From: Chitiniphilus eburneus
Lineage (GTDB): Bacteria; Pseudomonadota; Gammaproteobacteria; Burkholderiales; Chitinibacteraceae
Length of the DNA stretch: 64,000 nucleotides
Reading direction: 5' to 3'
Assembly: GCF_005048205.1 (NCBI RefSeq)
Contig: NZ_SUMF01000001.1
Location: forward strand, 62,001-126,000
The number at the start of each line of letters is the position of its first letter. The first letter of the stretch is position 1. The notes beneath the pieces are model-generated. The model searched no databases and was not told the DNA's origin. It was given only the letters and a program-made list of their open reading frames with translations. Positions 8,340 to 17,358 of the stretch are shown in pieces. A program made the translations under genes and the position numbers.

Positions 8340-9512
8340 ATGCGCTATAAGGTCAAAGCGCTGCAGGCCGGGCGCCTGACTGAAGTCGAGCTGGATGCCG
8401 CCAATGAGGCGGATCTGCGTGAGCGACTCAGCAGCCAGGGCCTGCAAGCCGTGTCCATCCACGCGGAACGTCGCTTCACGTTGAAGAAAAGCGACTTCGC
8501 GTTGTCCCTGTTCACCCAGGAGTTGATCGCGCTGCTCGAAGCCGGCCTGACGCTGGTGGAAGCGGTGGAAACCCTGCGCGACAAAAGCGGGCAGGATGGC
8601 AGTCGCGTCGTGCTGACCCGGATGATCGAGGGTCTGTACCAGGGGCTGCCGTTGTCGCGCGTGCTCTCCACCATGGCGGAGCATTTTCCGCCGCTATACA
8701 TCGCCACCGTGGGGTCGGCCGAAAAGACCGGCCACCTTGCGGACGCGCTCAAGCGCTACCACCACTACGAATCGCGCCTGGCCATGGTGCGCAAGAAAGT
8801 GGTATCGGCGCTGGTTTACCCGCTGGTCATCATCACCATTGGTGGCAGCATCATGCTGTTCCTGCTGTTCTATGTGATTCCGAAGTTCAGCCAGATCTAC
8901 GCCAGCATGAAGACCCTGCCCTTCGCTGCCCAGGTGATGTTGTGGTGGGGCGAACTGGTGCACAGCAATGGTGTGATGATCTTCGCCGGCATCATCGGCA
9001 CCATCGCCGCGATCATCGGCCTGCTGCGAACGCAAACCGTGCAGACCATGCTGCAGGAGCTGTTCTGGCGCATACCCCGGCTGGAGGAGTATCGCCGGCT
9101 GTTCGCGCTTACCCGCTTTTATCGTACGGTCGGCCTGCTGCTGGCCGGTGGCCTGTCCGTGGTCGGCGCCATGGAGCTGGCGGCGCAATTGCTGCCGCAA
9201 TCGATGCGGCTGGCGCTGACACGCGCCATCGTGGATATCAAGTCGGGTCAGTCGGTATCGGCCACGCTGCCCAAGTACGGGCTGACCACGCCGGTGTCCG
9301 AACGACTGCTGCGTGTCGGCGAGCAGAGCGGTGAGCTGGCGACGATGACCGAGCGCGCCGCACAGTTCTGCGATGAGGAACTGGAACGCGCGATCGAGAT
9401 GTTCACCAAGCTGTTCGAGCCCATTCTGATGCTGTTCATCGGCGTGCTGATCGGGACCATCGTGTTCTTGTTGTACATGCCCATCTTCGAACTCGCCGGA
9501 AACATGCAATGA
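8340..9512 (+). CDS. gspF: Type II secretion / type IV pilus inner membrane platform protein GspF
   Basis: The 390-residue protein has two GspF repeats (about residues 65-190 and 265-385), each with the LIALLEAGL-type or LLLAGGLSVVGAM motif, and three strong membrane segments at about residues 165, 215 and 365. It is the multi-pass platform that couples the ATPase to pseudopilus assembly. The N-terminal 60 residues match the usual cytoplasmic extension (AANEADLRERL). It could equally be called MshG-like, given the PilN/PilO-type partners later in the operon. Confidence 0.92.
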   Translation: MRYKVKALQAGRLTEVELDAANEADLRERLSSQGLQAVSIHAERRFTLKKSDFALSLFTQELIALLEAGLTLVEAVETLRDKSGQDGSRVVLTRMIEGLYQGLPLSRVLSTMAEHFPPLYIATVGSAEKTGHLADALKRYHHYESRLAMVRKKVVSALVYPLVIITIGGSIMLFLLFYVIPKFSQIYASMKTLPFAAQVMLWWGELVHSNGVMIFAGIIGTIAAIIGLLRTQTVQTMLQELFWRIPRLEEYRRLFALTRFYRTVGLLLAGGLSVVGAMELAAQLLPQSMRLALTRAIVDIKSGQSVSATLPKYGLTTPVSERLLRVGEQSGELATMTERAAQFCDEELERAIEMFTKLFEPILMLFIGVLIGTIVFLLYMPIFELAGNMQ

Positions 9513-9558
9513 TGCCGCGCCCCGCCCCTGCCTCGACGCATCGCCGGAGAATCGCGCC

Positions 9559-11217
9559 ATGAGCGAATTGACGCTGGACCTGATCCACCACCTGCGCCAG
9601 ACCTCGGCCGAAGCCGGCATGCCCTTCCTGGTGCAACAGGCGCTTGGCCTGGACGACGCCGGCTATCGCGACGAAGTCGGCGAGTTCCTCGGCATGCCTG
9701 CCCTGACGCTGGACGATCTCTCGGCGCTGTTCCCGCGCTACGATCTCGTTTCCTATGGCGACGCGGTGTCGCGTCAATGCCTGGTGGTCGAGGACACCGA
9801 CGGTACCTTGCTGCTGGTGCTGGCCGATCCGTTCGATCCGGTGACCCGCAACTGGGTACAGCAGCGCCTGACCAATCCATTCCGTTCGGTGTTCGCGCAC
9901 TTCGACGATGTCCGTACCTACCTCGAAGGCTTCGAGACCTCGCATCGCGCCATGGACCAGATCGCCATGGGCGAAGGTGGCGGTGAAAGCGGCGAGCACG
10001 TTACCGAGATTTCGCTGGCGACCATCGCGCAGGACTCCAACCCCATCGTCAAGCTGGTGAACTCCACCCTGTACGACGCGCTGCGCTCGAAGGCGTCGGA
10101 CATCCATATGGAAAGCACCGCCAGCGGGCTGGCGATCAAGTACCGCATCGACGGCGTGCTGCTGCATATCGGCGGTGCCAATGGCGTCGAAACCGCCGAG
10201 CAGGTGCTGTCACGGATCAAGGTGCTGGCCGAACTCGACATTTCCGAACATCGCGTGCCGCAGGACGGTCGCTTCAAGGTGCTGATGAACCAGCGCGACA
10301 TCGACTTCCGCGTCTCGATCATGCCGTCGATCTGGGGCGAGGATGCTGTGCTGCGGGTACTGGACAAGCAAGGCGGCGGCGATTCGTTCAAGCAGTTGCG
10401 CCTGGATGTGCTTGGTCACGACGACACCACCATGGCGGCGATCCGCAACCTGGCACATGAACCGTATGGCCTGCTATTGGTCACCGGACCCACGGGCTCG
10501 GGCAAATCGACCACGTTGTACGCCACGCTTTCCGAGATCAACACCGGCGAAGAGAAGATCATCACCATCGAGGACCCGGTGGAATACCAGTTGGGCGGCG
10601 TGTTGCAGATCCCGGTCAACGACAAGAAAGGCCTCACCTTTGCACGCGGTCTGCGCTCTATCCTGCGGCATGATCCGGACAAGATTCTGGTCGGTGAAAT
10701 CCGCGACGGCGAAACCGCCAATATTGCGGTGCAGGCCGCGCTGACCGGCCACTTGGTGCTGACTTCGGTGCACGCCAACAATGTGTTCTCGGTGCTCGAC
10801 CGCTTCATGCATATGGGCGTGGAACCCAACAGCTTCGTGGACGCGCTGATCGGGGTGGTGGCGCAGCGGCTGATCCGCAAGATCTGCCCACATTGCATTA
10901 CCGATGATCTGCCCGACGACGAAACGCTGAAGGTGTCGGGCGTCACGCGTGAGCAGGTCGCCACCTGGCGCTTTCGCAAAGGGCGCGGCTGCCAGGCCTG
11001 CCGCGATACCGGTTTCCTGGGGCGCCGCGCCATTGCCGAGGTGTTGCGCCTGAACGATGAACTCAAACAAGCTATCGCGGGCCGCGCGCCTGCGGTGGAA
11101 ATCAAGCAGCTTGCGGCGCGACATGGCTTCATCTCCATGCGTCGCGTCGCGCTCAATGCCGTCTCCCGAGGCGAAACCACCTTGCAGGAAGTGAACCGTG
11201 TCACCTTTGTGGATTGA
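9559..11217 (+). CDS. gspE: Secretion/pilus assembly ATPase GspE
   Basis: The 552-residue protein is a GspE/PilB/MshE-type hexameric ATPase. Walker A is GPTGSGKSTT at about residues 310-319, preceded by the conserved Asp and followed by IEDPVEYQ, the Walker B region and the His-box LTSVHANN. A zinc-binding tetracysteine (KICPHC at about 442-445 and GCQAC at about 477-480) marks it as an assembly rather than retraction ATPase. The N-terminal domain (1-150) resembles the GspE/MshE N-terminal domain. The next gene starts inside its last codons. Confidence 0.95.
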   Translation: MSELTLDLIHHLRQTSAEAGMPFLVQQALGLDDAGYRDEVGEFLGMPALTLDDLSALFPRYDLVSYGDAVSRQCLVVEDTDGTLLLVLADPFDPVTRNWVQQRLTNPFRSVFAHFDDVRTYLEGFETSHRAMDQIAMGEGGGESGEHVTEISLATIAQDSNPIVKLVNSTLYDALRSKASDIHMESTASGLAIKYRIDGVLLHIGGANGVETAEQVLSRIKVLAELDISEHRVPQDGRFKVLMNQRDIDFRVSIMPSIWGEDAVLRVLDKQGGGDSFKQLRLDVLGHDDTTMAAIRNLAHEPYGLLLVTGPTGSGKSTTLYATLSEINTGEEKIITIEDPVEYQLGGVLQIPVNDKKGLTFARGLRSILRHDPDKILVGEIRDGETANIAVQAALTGHLVLTSVHANNVFSVLDRFMHMGVEPNSFVDALIGVVAQRLIRKICPHCITDDLPDDETLKVSGVTREQVATWRFRKGRGCQACRDTGFLGRRAIAEVLRLNDELKQAIAGRAPAVEIKQLAARHGFISMRRVALNAVSRGETTLQEVNRVTFVD

Positions 11218-12010
11218 GCACAGCGCGTGGCTCACGCGGCATGAAGTGCTGCTCGCCAGTCAGGGACGGCCGGGGAACGCGGCCGTCAAACGCCAGCGCG
11301 GCGCCATCGACAACAATGCCGATACCGCCGTCATGCGCCTGCAACAGTTGCTGGCCGATGCCCCGCGCGGTCCGCTGAAGCTGGATGCGCTGCAACTGAT
11401 CCTGGGGGGGGCGTGGGTCCGCTACGCGGTCGTCCCTTGGCAGGAAGGGCTGCTCAAGGACCGCGACTGGAACAACTACGCCGGGCTGGTGTTCGGTCGC
11501 CAGTTCGCCACCTCGGCGGAAAGCTGGCGCATCAGCGTCGCCCCCGCCTCGTATGGCAAGCCGCGCCTGGCCGCCGCCGTTGACCAGGGCTTTTACCAGA
11601 CGCTGGCCGAACTGGCCCGCTCCCAGAAACTGCGGCTTTCCGGACTGATGCCGGTGTTGACCAGCGCCATCAACCGGCATCACGCCAAGTTGAAGGGGCG
11701 CGACTTCGGCTTTCTGCTGCTGGAAGGCGAACATGCCACCTGCGCATTCCGGCGCGAAAGCGCATGGCGTGGCGTCGTCACCCTGCCCAACCCGATGCGT
11801 GACGAAGCCGAACCCTACGCACTGGCCGCGCTGGTGCGCGATGCGGCGATGCTGGCCGGCCAGGAACTGCCTGAACAACTTTATATCGCGTCGTCGGAAG
11901 TGAGGATGTTCTCCGGCGAAGTGGCCGATTTCGACGTGCAATGGCTGGGCGGCATCCACACGCGCTTTGCCAATCGCAGCGACTGGGAGCAAGGGGAGGT
12001 CCGGCGATGA
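11198..12010 (+). CDS. GspL/MshI/PilM-like assembly protein (cytoplasmic domain only)
   Basis: The 270-residue protein has no membrane segment. From its position between the ATPase and a PilN-like protein, and its alternating strand pattern (SAWLTRHEV, LILGGAWVRYAVVPW, FLLLEGEHATCAFRRESAW), it is the actin-like cytoplasmic half of GspL, equivalent to MshI or PilM. Such proteins dock the ATPase to the inner membrane platform. It starts with GTG at 11198, 20 bases inside gspE in another frame, and its stop overlaps the next start (ATGA). Sequence similarity is weak, so the call rests mostly on gene order. Confidence 0.65.
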   Translation: MSPLWIEHSAWLTRHEVLLASQGRPGNAAVKRQRGAIDNNADTAVMRLQQLLADAPRGPLKLDALQLILGGAWVRYAVVPWQEGLLKDRDWNNYAGLVFGRQFATSAESWRISVAPASYGKPRLAAAVDQGFYQTLAELARSQKLRLSGLMPVLTSAINRHHAKLKGRDFGFLLLEGEHATCAFRRESAWRGVVTLPNPMRDEAEPYALAALVRDAAMLAGQELPEQLYIASSEVRMFSGEVADFDVQWLGGIHTRFANRSDWEQGEVRR

Positions 12011-12534
12011 AGGCATTGCAGCTCGACTTCCAGAAAAAGCCCCGCAGCACGCCGTGGCTGGGCCTGGCATTGACCGTGCTGGGTGCGATCGCCATGTTCT
12101 GGGTGGTGACCGAACAGGACGCAGCCAAGCTGCGCGCCGACGAAATTTCCACTCGCGAAGACCAGTACACGCTACGCAAGCGCAAGCTGGAGGAAGCCAA
12201 GGCGGCCGAACAGAAAAAAGAACCGGCCAATGAAAAGGTCGCCGCCATCCTGCGCGCTCAGCAGTCGCGCATGCTGCCGGCGCTGTCGGTCCTCGAGCAG
12301 ACCTGGACCCCCGATGTCGCCTACACCCGTATCGATGTCAGTGTGACCGACCGCAGTATCAAGATGGAACTGGAAGGCCGCACGCTGGACTCCACTCTGT
12401 CGTTGGTGGATGCGTTGTCAGCGCGTCCGGCAATCGAAAAAGTCACCCTCGCCCGCCAGGGCGTGAAGTTGGCCGATCCCTATCGTCCGGTCCAGGCGGC
12501 GATCGAAGTCCGCTGGCGGGAGGCCAAACCGTGA
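12007..12534 (+). CDS. PilN-like inner membrane assembly protein
   Basis: The 175-residue protein has a short cytoplasmic N-terminus, one membrane helix at about residues 19-35 (LGLALTVLGAIAMFWVV), a charged coiled-coil region (residues 40-85) and a C-terminal alpha/beta domain (YTRIDVSVTDRSIKMELEGR). This is the PilN/GspL C-terminal layout, linking the cytoplasmic PilM-like protein to the periplasmic PilO-like protein. The ATG at 12007 follows GGAGGTCCGGCG and overlaps the previous stop; the next gene begins with GTG in its last codons. Confidence 0.7.
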   Translation: MKALQLDFQKKPRSTPWLGLALTVLGAIAMFWVVTEQDAAKLRADEISTREDQYTLRKRKLEEAKAAEQKKEPANEKVAAILRAQQSRMLPALSVLEQTWTPDVAYTRIDVSVTDRSIKMELEGRTLDSTLSLVDALSARPAIEKVTLARQGVKLADPYRPVQAAIEVRWREAKP

Positions 12535-13055
12535 ACGCCAACCAACTGAAATGGCATGCGCGACAGTGGTCGCGTTACGCCGGCCTGCTCGGCGTGGTGG
12601 GCGTTGCGCTGCTGCTGGGCGCGCTGCTGATCTACCGCCAGGAAGTCATCCCCTTCGAGCGCGACCTCGTCGACCGCGAACAGACGCTAGACAAAAACCT
12701 GCGCGCGCTGCGCCAGCCCGCCGCAGTTTCCGCCTCCGCTGTCGAGGACGAAACGCTCAACCCGCCCGACAGCTTTACCGCTTTCTTGCGGCAATCGGCA
12801 CAACTGGCCGGGAAGAATCGGCTGTCCGTACTGCAATCCGAGTACCGGGTAGTCAGCGAAGCTGAAGGACACTTGGTGCGATACGGGGTGCAGTTCCCCG
12901 CGAACGGCCGCTACGCCGATCTGCGCGGTTTCATCGATGATCTGGAAAAATTGCCGGGCGTGCGCGTTGAAGCGGTGTCGCTGTCCCGATTGCAGGTCGG
13001 CGACGAACTGTTGTCGATCCAGTTGCAGTTGAGTTACCTGACGGAGGTGCAGTAA
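12531..13055 (+). CDS. PilO/GspM-like inner membrane assembly protein
   Basis: The 174-residue protein has an N-terminal membrane helix (residues 17-35, LLGVVGVALLLGALLIY), a coiled-coil stretch (EVIPFERDLVDREQTLDKNLRAL) and a C-terminal ferredoxin-like fold with YGVQFPANGRYADLRGFIDDLEKLPGV, the hallmark of PilO/GspM. It would form a periplasmic dimer with the PilN-like protein. The start is GTG at 12531, overlapping the preceding stop by four bases. Confidence 0.72.
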   Translation: MNANQLKWHARQWSRYAGLLGVVGVALLLGALLIYRQEVIPFERDLVDREQTLDKNLRALRQPAAVSASAVEDETLNPPDSFTAFLRQSAQLAGKNRLSVLQSEYRVVSEAEGHLVRYGVQFPANGRYADLRGFIDDLEKLPGVRVEAVSLSRLQVGDELLSIQLQLSYLTEVQ

Positions 13056-13582
13056 TGGTGTCGCGCCCCGTTCTGATCGTCGTCGCCATCGCGTTGGGCA
13101 TCGCCGGTTACACCTGGTACCAGGAACAGCAGCAGACGCCGGAAGCGGTTGCGCCCCGGCATGGCGCCCGCCCACCCGCCAACGGGCCAGCGGCAACCAA
13201 TGCGTCCGCAGCCAGTGAACCGGCCGCTGCCAGCGCCAGTCAGGCCGGCCCGGCCAATCTGTTTCCAGCCCAGAGCTGGGCCCCCCCGCCACCGCCCCCA
13301 CCCACACCGGGGCCGCCCACACCGACCCCGGTGCCAGTGGCACCCGCGTTGCCGTTCTCGGTGATCGGCTCCTGGCATGAACGCGGCAACGACCAGATTG
13401 TGGTCGAGGCCAGTGGTCAACAATTCGTGCTGTGCCGGCGTTGCGATTCGCTCGGCCGCATTCAGCAGGGCGAAACCCTGCTTGGCGTGTATCGCGTGGA
13501 TGACATCTCCCGCGACGCCATTCTCTTTACCTATCTGCCATTGAACCAGCAGCAGTCGCTGCCGGTAGGAGGAACGCCGTGA
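13055..13582 (+). CDS. PilP/GspC/MshK-like periplasmic protein with proline-rich linker
   Basis: The 175-residue protein has one N-terminal membrane helix (residues 4-22), an Ala/Pro-rich region with a run of seven prolines (residues about 25-105) and a small C-terminal beta domain (FSVIGSWHERGNDQIVVEASGQQFVLCRRC). The layout matches GspC HR domains and PilP, which connect the inner membrane complex to the secretin. Two cysteines sit close together in CRRC. The ATG overlaps the preceding stop (TAATG), and the secretin start overlaps its own stop. Confidence 0.68.
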   Translation: MVSRPVLIVVAIALGIAGYTWYQEQQQTPEAVAPRHGARPPANGPAATNASAASEPAAASASQAGPANLFPAQSWAPPPPPPPTPGPPTPTPVPVAPALPFSVIGSWHERGNDQIVVEASGQQFVLCRRCDSLGRIQQGETLLGVYRVDDISRDAILFTYLPLNQQQSLPVGGTP

Positions 13583-15510
13583 AGCGCGCGTTGATCATCC
13601 CCATCGTCATCGCCGGGCTGTTGGCCGGCTGTGCCGCCGACCAGGCCCGCCATCAAGGCCAGGATCTGATCCAGCAGGGCGATGCCCAGCAGGGCTTGAG
13701 CCATTTGAAGGAACAACTGGCCATCTACCCCGAGGACGCCAAGCTGCGTGCCGCATACGAGCGTGAACTGGTGAAGTTGCTGCAACAGCTCCAGGCTGAA
13801 GCGGAGCTGGCCGTGCAGCGCGGCGACTACAACAGTGCTGTGGCGCGTTACCAGCAGATGCTGTCGTGGGAGCCGAACAACTATCGTGCGCGGGAAGCGC
13901 TGGCCCAGCTCGACGGCGCGGTCAAACGCGATTCCATGCTGCGTTTCGCCAAGGAGAACAAGGATCTGCGGCCCGACGAGGCGCTCCAGGTCGCCAAGCA
14001 GATCCTCGCCGATGATCCGCGCAACACGCAGGCACAACGTATCAAGGAAGACATCGAATCGCGCCGCGCCCGCGAAACCAACCTGAAGCCGGCACTCGCC
14101 CAGGCGCTGAAGAGCCCGATCTCGCTCCAGTTCCGCGACCAGCCACTGATGAGCGTGTTCGACATCATCGCCCGCATCGGCAAGGTGAACTTCATCTTCG
14201 ATCGCGACGTACCGCCCACCCTGCGCACCACGATCTTCGCCCGTGACACCACGGTGGAGGATGTGATCAACCTGCTGCTGGCGACCAATCAACTCGACAA
14301 GAAGGTGCTCAACGACAATACCATCATGATCTACCCGAAGCGGCCCGATAAGGATCGCGACTACAAGGATCTGGTGATGCGTACCTTCTACCTGAACAAC
14401 GCTGACCCGAAGCAGGTGCTGGCGATGCTCAAGCAGATGGTGAAGACCCGCGATGTCTACATCGACGAACGCCTGAACATGATCATCATGCGTGACACGC
14501 CCGAAGCGATTGCCGTGGCGGAACGACTGATCTCGGCACAGGATCTGCCGCAGTCCGAAGTGATCTTCGATGTGGAAGTGCTGGAAGTCACGGGTTCCGA
14601 CCTGCTCGACCTTGGCATTCGCTACCCGGATTCGGTTACCGCCAAGTTCAGTACCACGCCGGACGGCAAGACGGCGGGTGATCTGACGCTGTCGCAACTG
14701 GCCAACATCAACCGCGGCAATGTGCTGGTCAACCTGGGCAACCCGGCAATCACGGCCACCTTCCTGCATCGCCGTGGCGACACCACGCTGCTGGCCAACC
14801 CCAAGATCCGGGTGAAAAACCGCGACAAGGCCAAGGTCGTGATCGGCGATCGCCTGCCGGTGATCACCACCACCAACTCCAATGGCGTTACCTCGGAAAC
14901 GGTGAACTACCAGGATGTGGGTTTGACGCTGAACGTAGAGCCGGCCATCACCAACGAAGGCGACATCGGTGTGAAGGTGACGCTGGAAGTATCGAACCTG
15001 GTGGAAAAGGTGCCGACCGCTGGCGGCGGTATTGCCTACCAGATCGGTACGCGTCGCGCCGAGACCAATATGTCAGTGCGTGATGGTGAGACCCAGGTAC
15101 TGGCCGGGCTGTTGCAGCGCTCCAATCAGATCACCAAGGCCGCTCTGCCGGGCTTGGGCGAACTGCCTATCCTGGACCGCATCTTCGGCAGCCGTAGCGA
15201 CGATCGCAAAAAAACCGAGGTCATCCTGATGATCACGCCGCGCATCGTGCGCAACCTGCCAGTGCCCAGCCAGTACGTGACGCAATTCGAAAGCGGCACT
15301 GAGGCTTCGATCTCTACCGATCCGCTACGCCTGCGTGATGCGTCGACCGTCAACGTCACCGGCGGTGGCGGCGGTGCCGCGCAACCGATGCCGCAACCGG
15401 CGCCTGCGCCTGTTCCGCAGCCCCAGGCGCAGCCCGTGCCGCAACCAGTGCCGCAGGATCAGCCCGTCGCGCAACCGGTGGTACGCGGCGGGGGCATGGG
15501 ACGACGCTAG
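13579..15510 (+). CDS. gspD: Outer membrane secretin lipoprotein (GspD/MshL/PilQ family)
   Basis: The 643-residue protein has a signal peptide with lipobox LLAGC (Cys18), a TPR-like helical region (about 25-140), an N0/STN-like domain from about residue 177 (ISLQFRDQPLMSVFDIIARIG), an N1 domain and a C-terminal secretin domain with VGLTLNVEPAI and LPGLGELPILDRIFG, ending in KKTEVILMITPRIV. A Pro/Gln-rich repeat tail of about 50 residues follows the secretin domain. The N-terminal TPR-like part is unlike standard GspD and closer to MSHA or Tad-like secretins. It starts with GTG after AGGAGGAACGCC. Confidence 0.9.
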   Translation: MKRALIIPIVIAGLLAGCAADQARHQGQDLIQQGDAQQGLSHLKEQLAIYPEDAKLRAAYERELVKLLQQLQAEAELAVQRGDYNSAVARYQQMLSWEPNNYRAREALAQLDGAVKRDSMLRFAKENKDLRPDEALQVAKQILADDPRNTQAQRIKEDIESRRARETNLKPALAQALKSPISLQFRDQPLMSVFDIIARIGKVNFIFDRDVPPTLRTTIFARDTTVEDVINLLLATNQLDKKVLNDNTIMIYPKRPDKDRDYKDLVMRTFYLNNADPKQVLAMLKQMVKTRDVYIDERLNMIIMRDTPEAIAVAERLISAQDLPQSEVIFDVEVLEVTGSDLLDLGIRYPDSVTAKFSTTPDGKTAGDLTLSQLANINRGNVLVNLGNPAITATFLHRRGDTTLLANPKIRVKNRDKAKVVIGDRLPVITTTNSNGVTSETVNYQDVGLTLNVEPAITNEGDIGVKVTLEVSNLVEKVPTAGGGIAYQIGTRRAETNMSVRDGETQVLAGLLQRSNQITKAALPGLGELPILDRIFGSRSDDRKKTEVILMITPRIVRNLPVPSQYVTQFESGTEASISTDPLRLRDASTVNVTGGGGGAAQPMPQPAPAPVPQPQAQPVPQPVPQDQPVAQPVVRGGGMGRR

Positions 15511-15519
15511 GACGCAGTC

Positions 15520-15993
15520 ATGAAACGCTGGCGCGGCTTTACGCTGATCGAACTGATGGTGACGCTGACCATCCTGGCAGTGCTCGCCTCCGTGGCCTTG
15601 CCGCTGTCACAGGTGGCGGCCACCCGCTCGCGCGAGGACGATCTGCGCCGCGCGCTGTGGCAAATCCGTAGTGCGATCGATGCCTACAAGCAGGCGGCGG
15701 ATGAAGGCCGCATCCAGAAATCGCTGGATGAAACCGGCTATCCGCCCACGCTGGCCGCGCTGACCGATGGGGTCAAGGATGTGAAGGACCCCACCGGGCG
15801 TAGTATCTACTTCCTGCGACGGATGCCGCGTGACCCGTTCTGCGATTGCCCGAGCAAGGACAACATGCAGACCTGGGGCCTGCGCAGCTACGCCAGCCCT
15901 CCCGACTCGCCCGCCGAAGGGCGCGATGTCTACGATGTCTACACGCTGTCCACCAGCACCGGGCTGAATGGCGTTCCTTACCGGGATTGGTAA
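15520..15993 (+). CDS. Pseudopilin, GspG-like (first of three downstream)
   Basis: The 157-residue protein has the prepilin signature RG^FTLIELMVTLTILAVLASVALP after a six-residue leader. The globular part contains DLRRALWQIRSAIDAYKQAADEG, PTLAALTDGV, RMPRDPF and a C-terminal YDVYTLSTSTGLNGVPY, which is a GspG-like calcium-site region. Two Cys (CDC) may form a disulfide. It lies 9 bases after the secretin and 3 bases before the next pseudopilin. Confidence 0.85.
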   Translation: MKRWRGFTLIELMVTLTILAVLASVALPLSQVAATRSREDDLRRALWQIRSAIDAYKQAADEGRIQKSLDETGYPPTLAALTDGVKDVKDPTGRSIYFLRRMPRDPFCDCPSKDNMQTWGLRSYASPPDSPAEGRDVYDVYTLSTSTGLNGVPYRDW

Positions 15994-15996
15994 TCG

Positions 15997-16371
15997 ATGA
16001 AACACTTTGCCCGCCGGGGCTTTACCCTGATCGAACTGCTGGTGGTACTGGCCATCATGGCCAGTCTGCTGACGCTGGTGGTGCCCCGTTATTTCCAGCA
16101 GACCGACAAGGCCGCGGAAACCGTGCTCCGGCATAACCTGGTGGCAATGCGCGACTCCATCGATAAGTTCTACGCCGACACCGGCCGCTACCCAGCCACG
16201 CTGGACGAGATGGTCGAACGCAAGTACCTGCGGGAAGTGCCGGTCGATCCGGTCAGCGGCAAGCGCGATGGCTGGACCGTGATCAACCCGGAAGGTGGCA
16301 CCGGTGTCTACGACGTGAAGAGCAGTTCGCCAGGCAAGGGCAGCGATGGCAAAGCCTTTACCGAGTACTGA
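15997..16371 (+). CDS. Pseudopilin, GspG-like (second)
   Basis: The 124-residue protein has the prepilin signature RRG^FTLIELLVVLAIMASLL and the compact GspG-like domain (DSIDKFYADTGRYPATLDEMVERKYLREVPVDPVSG). The C-terminal part VYDVKSSSPGKGSDGKAFTEY is close to a calcium-loop region. The next gene starts 26 bases before its end in another frame. Confidence 0.85.
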   Translation: MKHFARRGFTLIELLVVLAIMASLLTLVVPRYFQQTDKAAETVLRHNLVAMRDSIDKFYADTGRYPATLDEMVERKYLREVPVDPVSGKRDGWTVINPEGGTGVYDVKSSSPGKGSDGKAFTEY

Positions 16372-16873
16372 CACCTTTCGATTCGCCATACCGCCCCAAC
16401 GACGCAATCAAGGCGGCTTTGCTTATGCCTGGGTGCTGATGATGGTGCTGGTGATGGGTATCTATCTGGCCGAACTGGGCGATGTCTGGAAAACGCGCAT
16501 CCAGCGCGCCAAGGAAGAGCAGTTGCTACAGGTCGGCGATGAAATCCGCCGTGCTATCAAGGCCTATTCGGAGCAGGATGCCGGCCAGGGCGGCGGCCAG
16601 TACCCGAAAACGCTGGACGATCTGGTCCAGGACCCACGCGTGCCCTTCGCGCGGCGCTTTCTGCGCAAGCCGTATAAGGACCCGGTCACCGGCGAGGACT
16701 GGTCCTACATCGGAGCGCCGGGTGGCGGCTTCATGGGTGTCTTCAGCAAATCGTCCGAGAAGCCGTTGAAGCAATGGGGCTTCACTGCCCAGTACGCGTC
16801 TTTCGCCGACAAGCCCAGCTACCAGGAATGGAAGTTCGCCCACTGGCCGGGCGGCGGCAGCCGCACTCGCTAG
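16346..16873 (+). CDS. Divergent pseudopilin-like protein
   Basis: The 175-residue protein has a 23-residue N-terminal leader followed by GGFAYAWVLMMVLVMGIYLAELGDVW, a hydrophobic helix in the place of the usual FTLIE helix. Gly24-Phe25 could still be a cleavage site, but the usual FTLIE is replaced by FAYAW; a Glu (AELGDVW) comes only later in the helix. The rest (IRRAIKAYSEQDAG, YPKTLDDLVQDPRVPFARRFLRKPYKDPVTGEDW) is clearly pseudopilin-like. It ends the operon. It could be the minor pseudopilin that caps the fibre, although this is inferred from its oddness and position. Confidence 0.72.
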   Translation: MAKPLPSTDTFRFAIPPQRRNQGGFAYAWVLMMVLVMGIYLAELGDVWKTRIQRAKEEQLLQVGDEIRRAIKAYSEQDAGQGGGQYPKTLDDLVQDPRVPFARRFLRKPYKDPVTGEDWSYIGAPGGGFMGVFSKSSEKPLKQWGFTAQYASFADKPSYQEWKFAHWPGGGSRTR

Positions 16874-17358
16874 CGCTGTCGTAATCCTTCACACCGGGTC
16901 GGCGCCACAGGCCGAGGCTATCCCAAGCTTGAGGGATCGCCTTCCCCCGCAAGCCGCTCAGGAAGTATCAGTCATGCGACCAGCCAGTCAGCCAGGCAAA
17001 TGGTTAGCTCCACACACCGCCTCCCGCAGCGGCCGCCCCTACCCTGCCCCTCGAACACCCCGGCCAGTCATAAACCCGCTTCCTTTCACGGCTCTTTTGT
17101 GTAGGAACTTTCCTTCCATTTCACGATGTCGGCATACGATTACGTCATTTTTCTTACTGCCGTTCATCGAAAAATTCCTACAATCCCGTCCGCAATTCCT
17201 GCAATGGACCCTGAAATCATTAATTTTCAATAGCTTGCTTGTCACCTGCCATTTTCCATACATCAGCATTTAATAATATTTCTGACAAAATTTATAAGAA
17301 TTGGTAACAAAAAGCCGGTACCCTGTGCACACCTTTAATTATCACAACGAGGATACGC
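16874..17358. other. Intergenic stretch before the PEP-CTERM gene
   Basis: These 485 bases hold no convincing gene. The last 150 bases are much richer in A+T than the rest of the window (TTTAATAATATTTCTGAC and TTTATAAGAATTGG), which suggests the promoter of the downstream PEP-CTERM gene. A possible CTGACA (17282-17287) and TAACAA (17305-17310) pair with a 17-base spacer is weak. No clear terminator of the pseudopilin operon was found. Confidence 0.45.
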
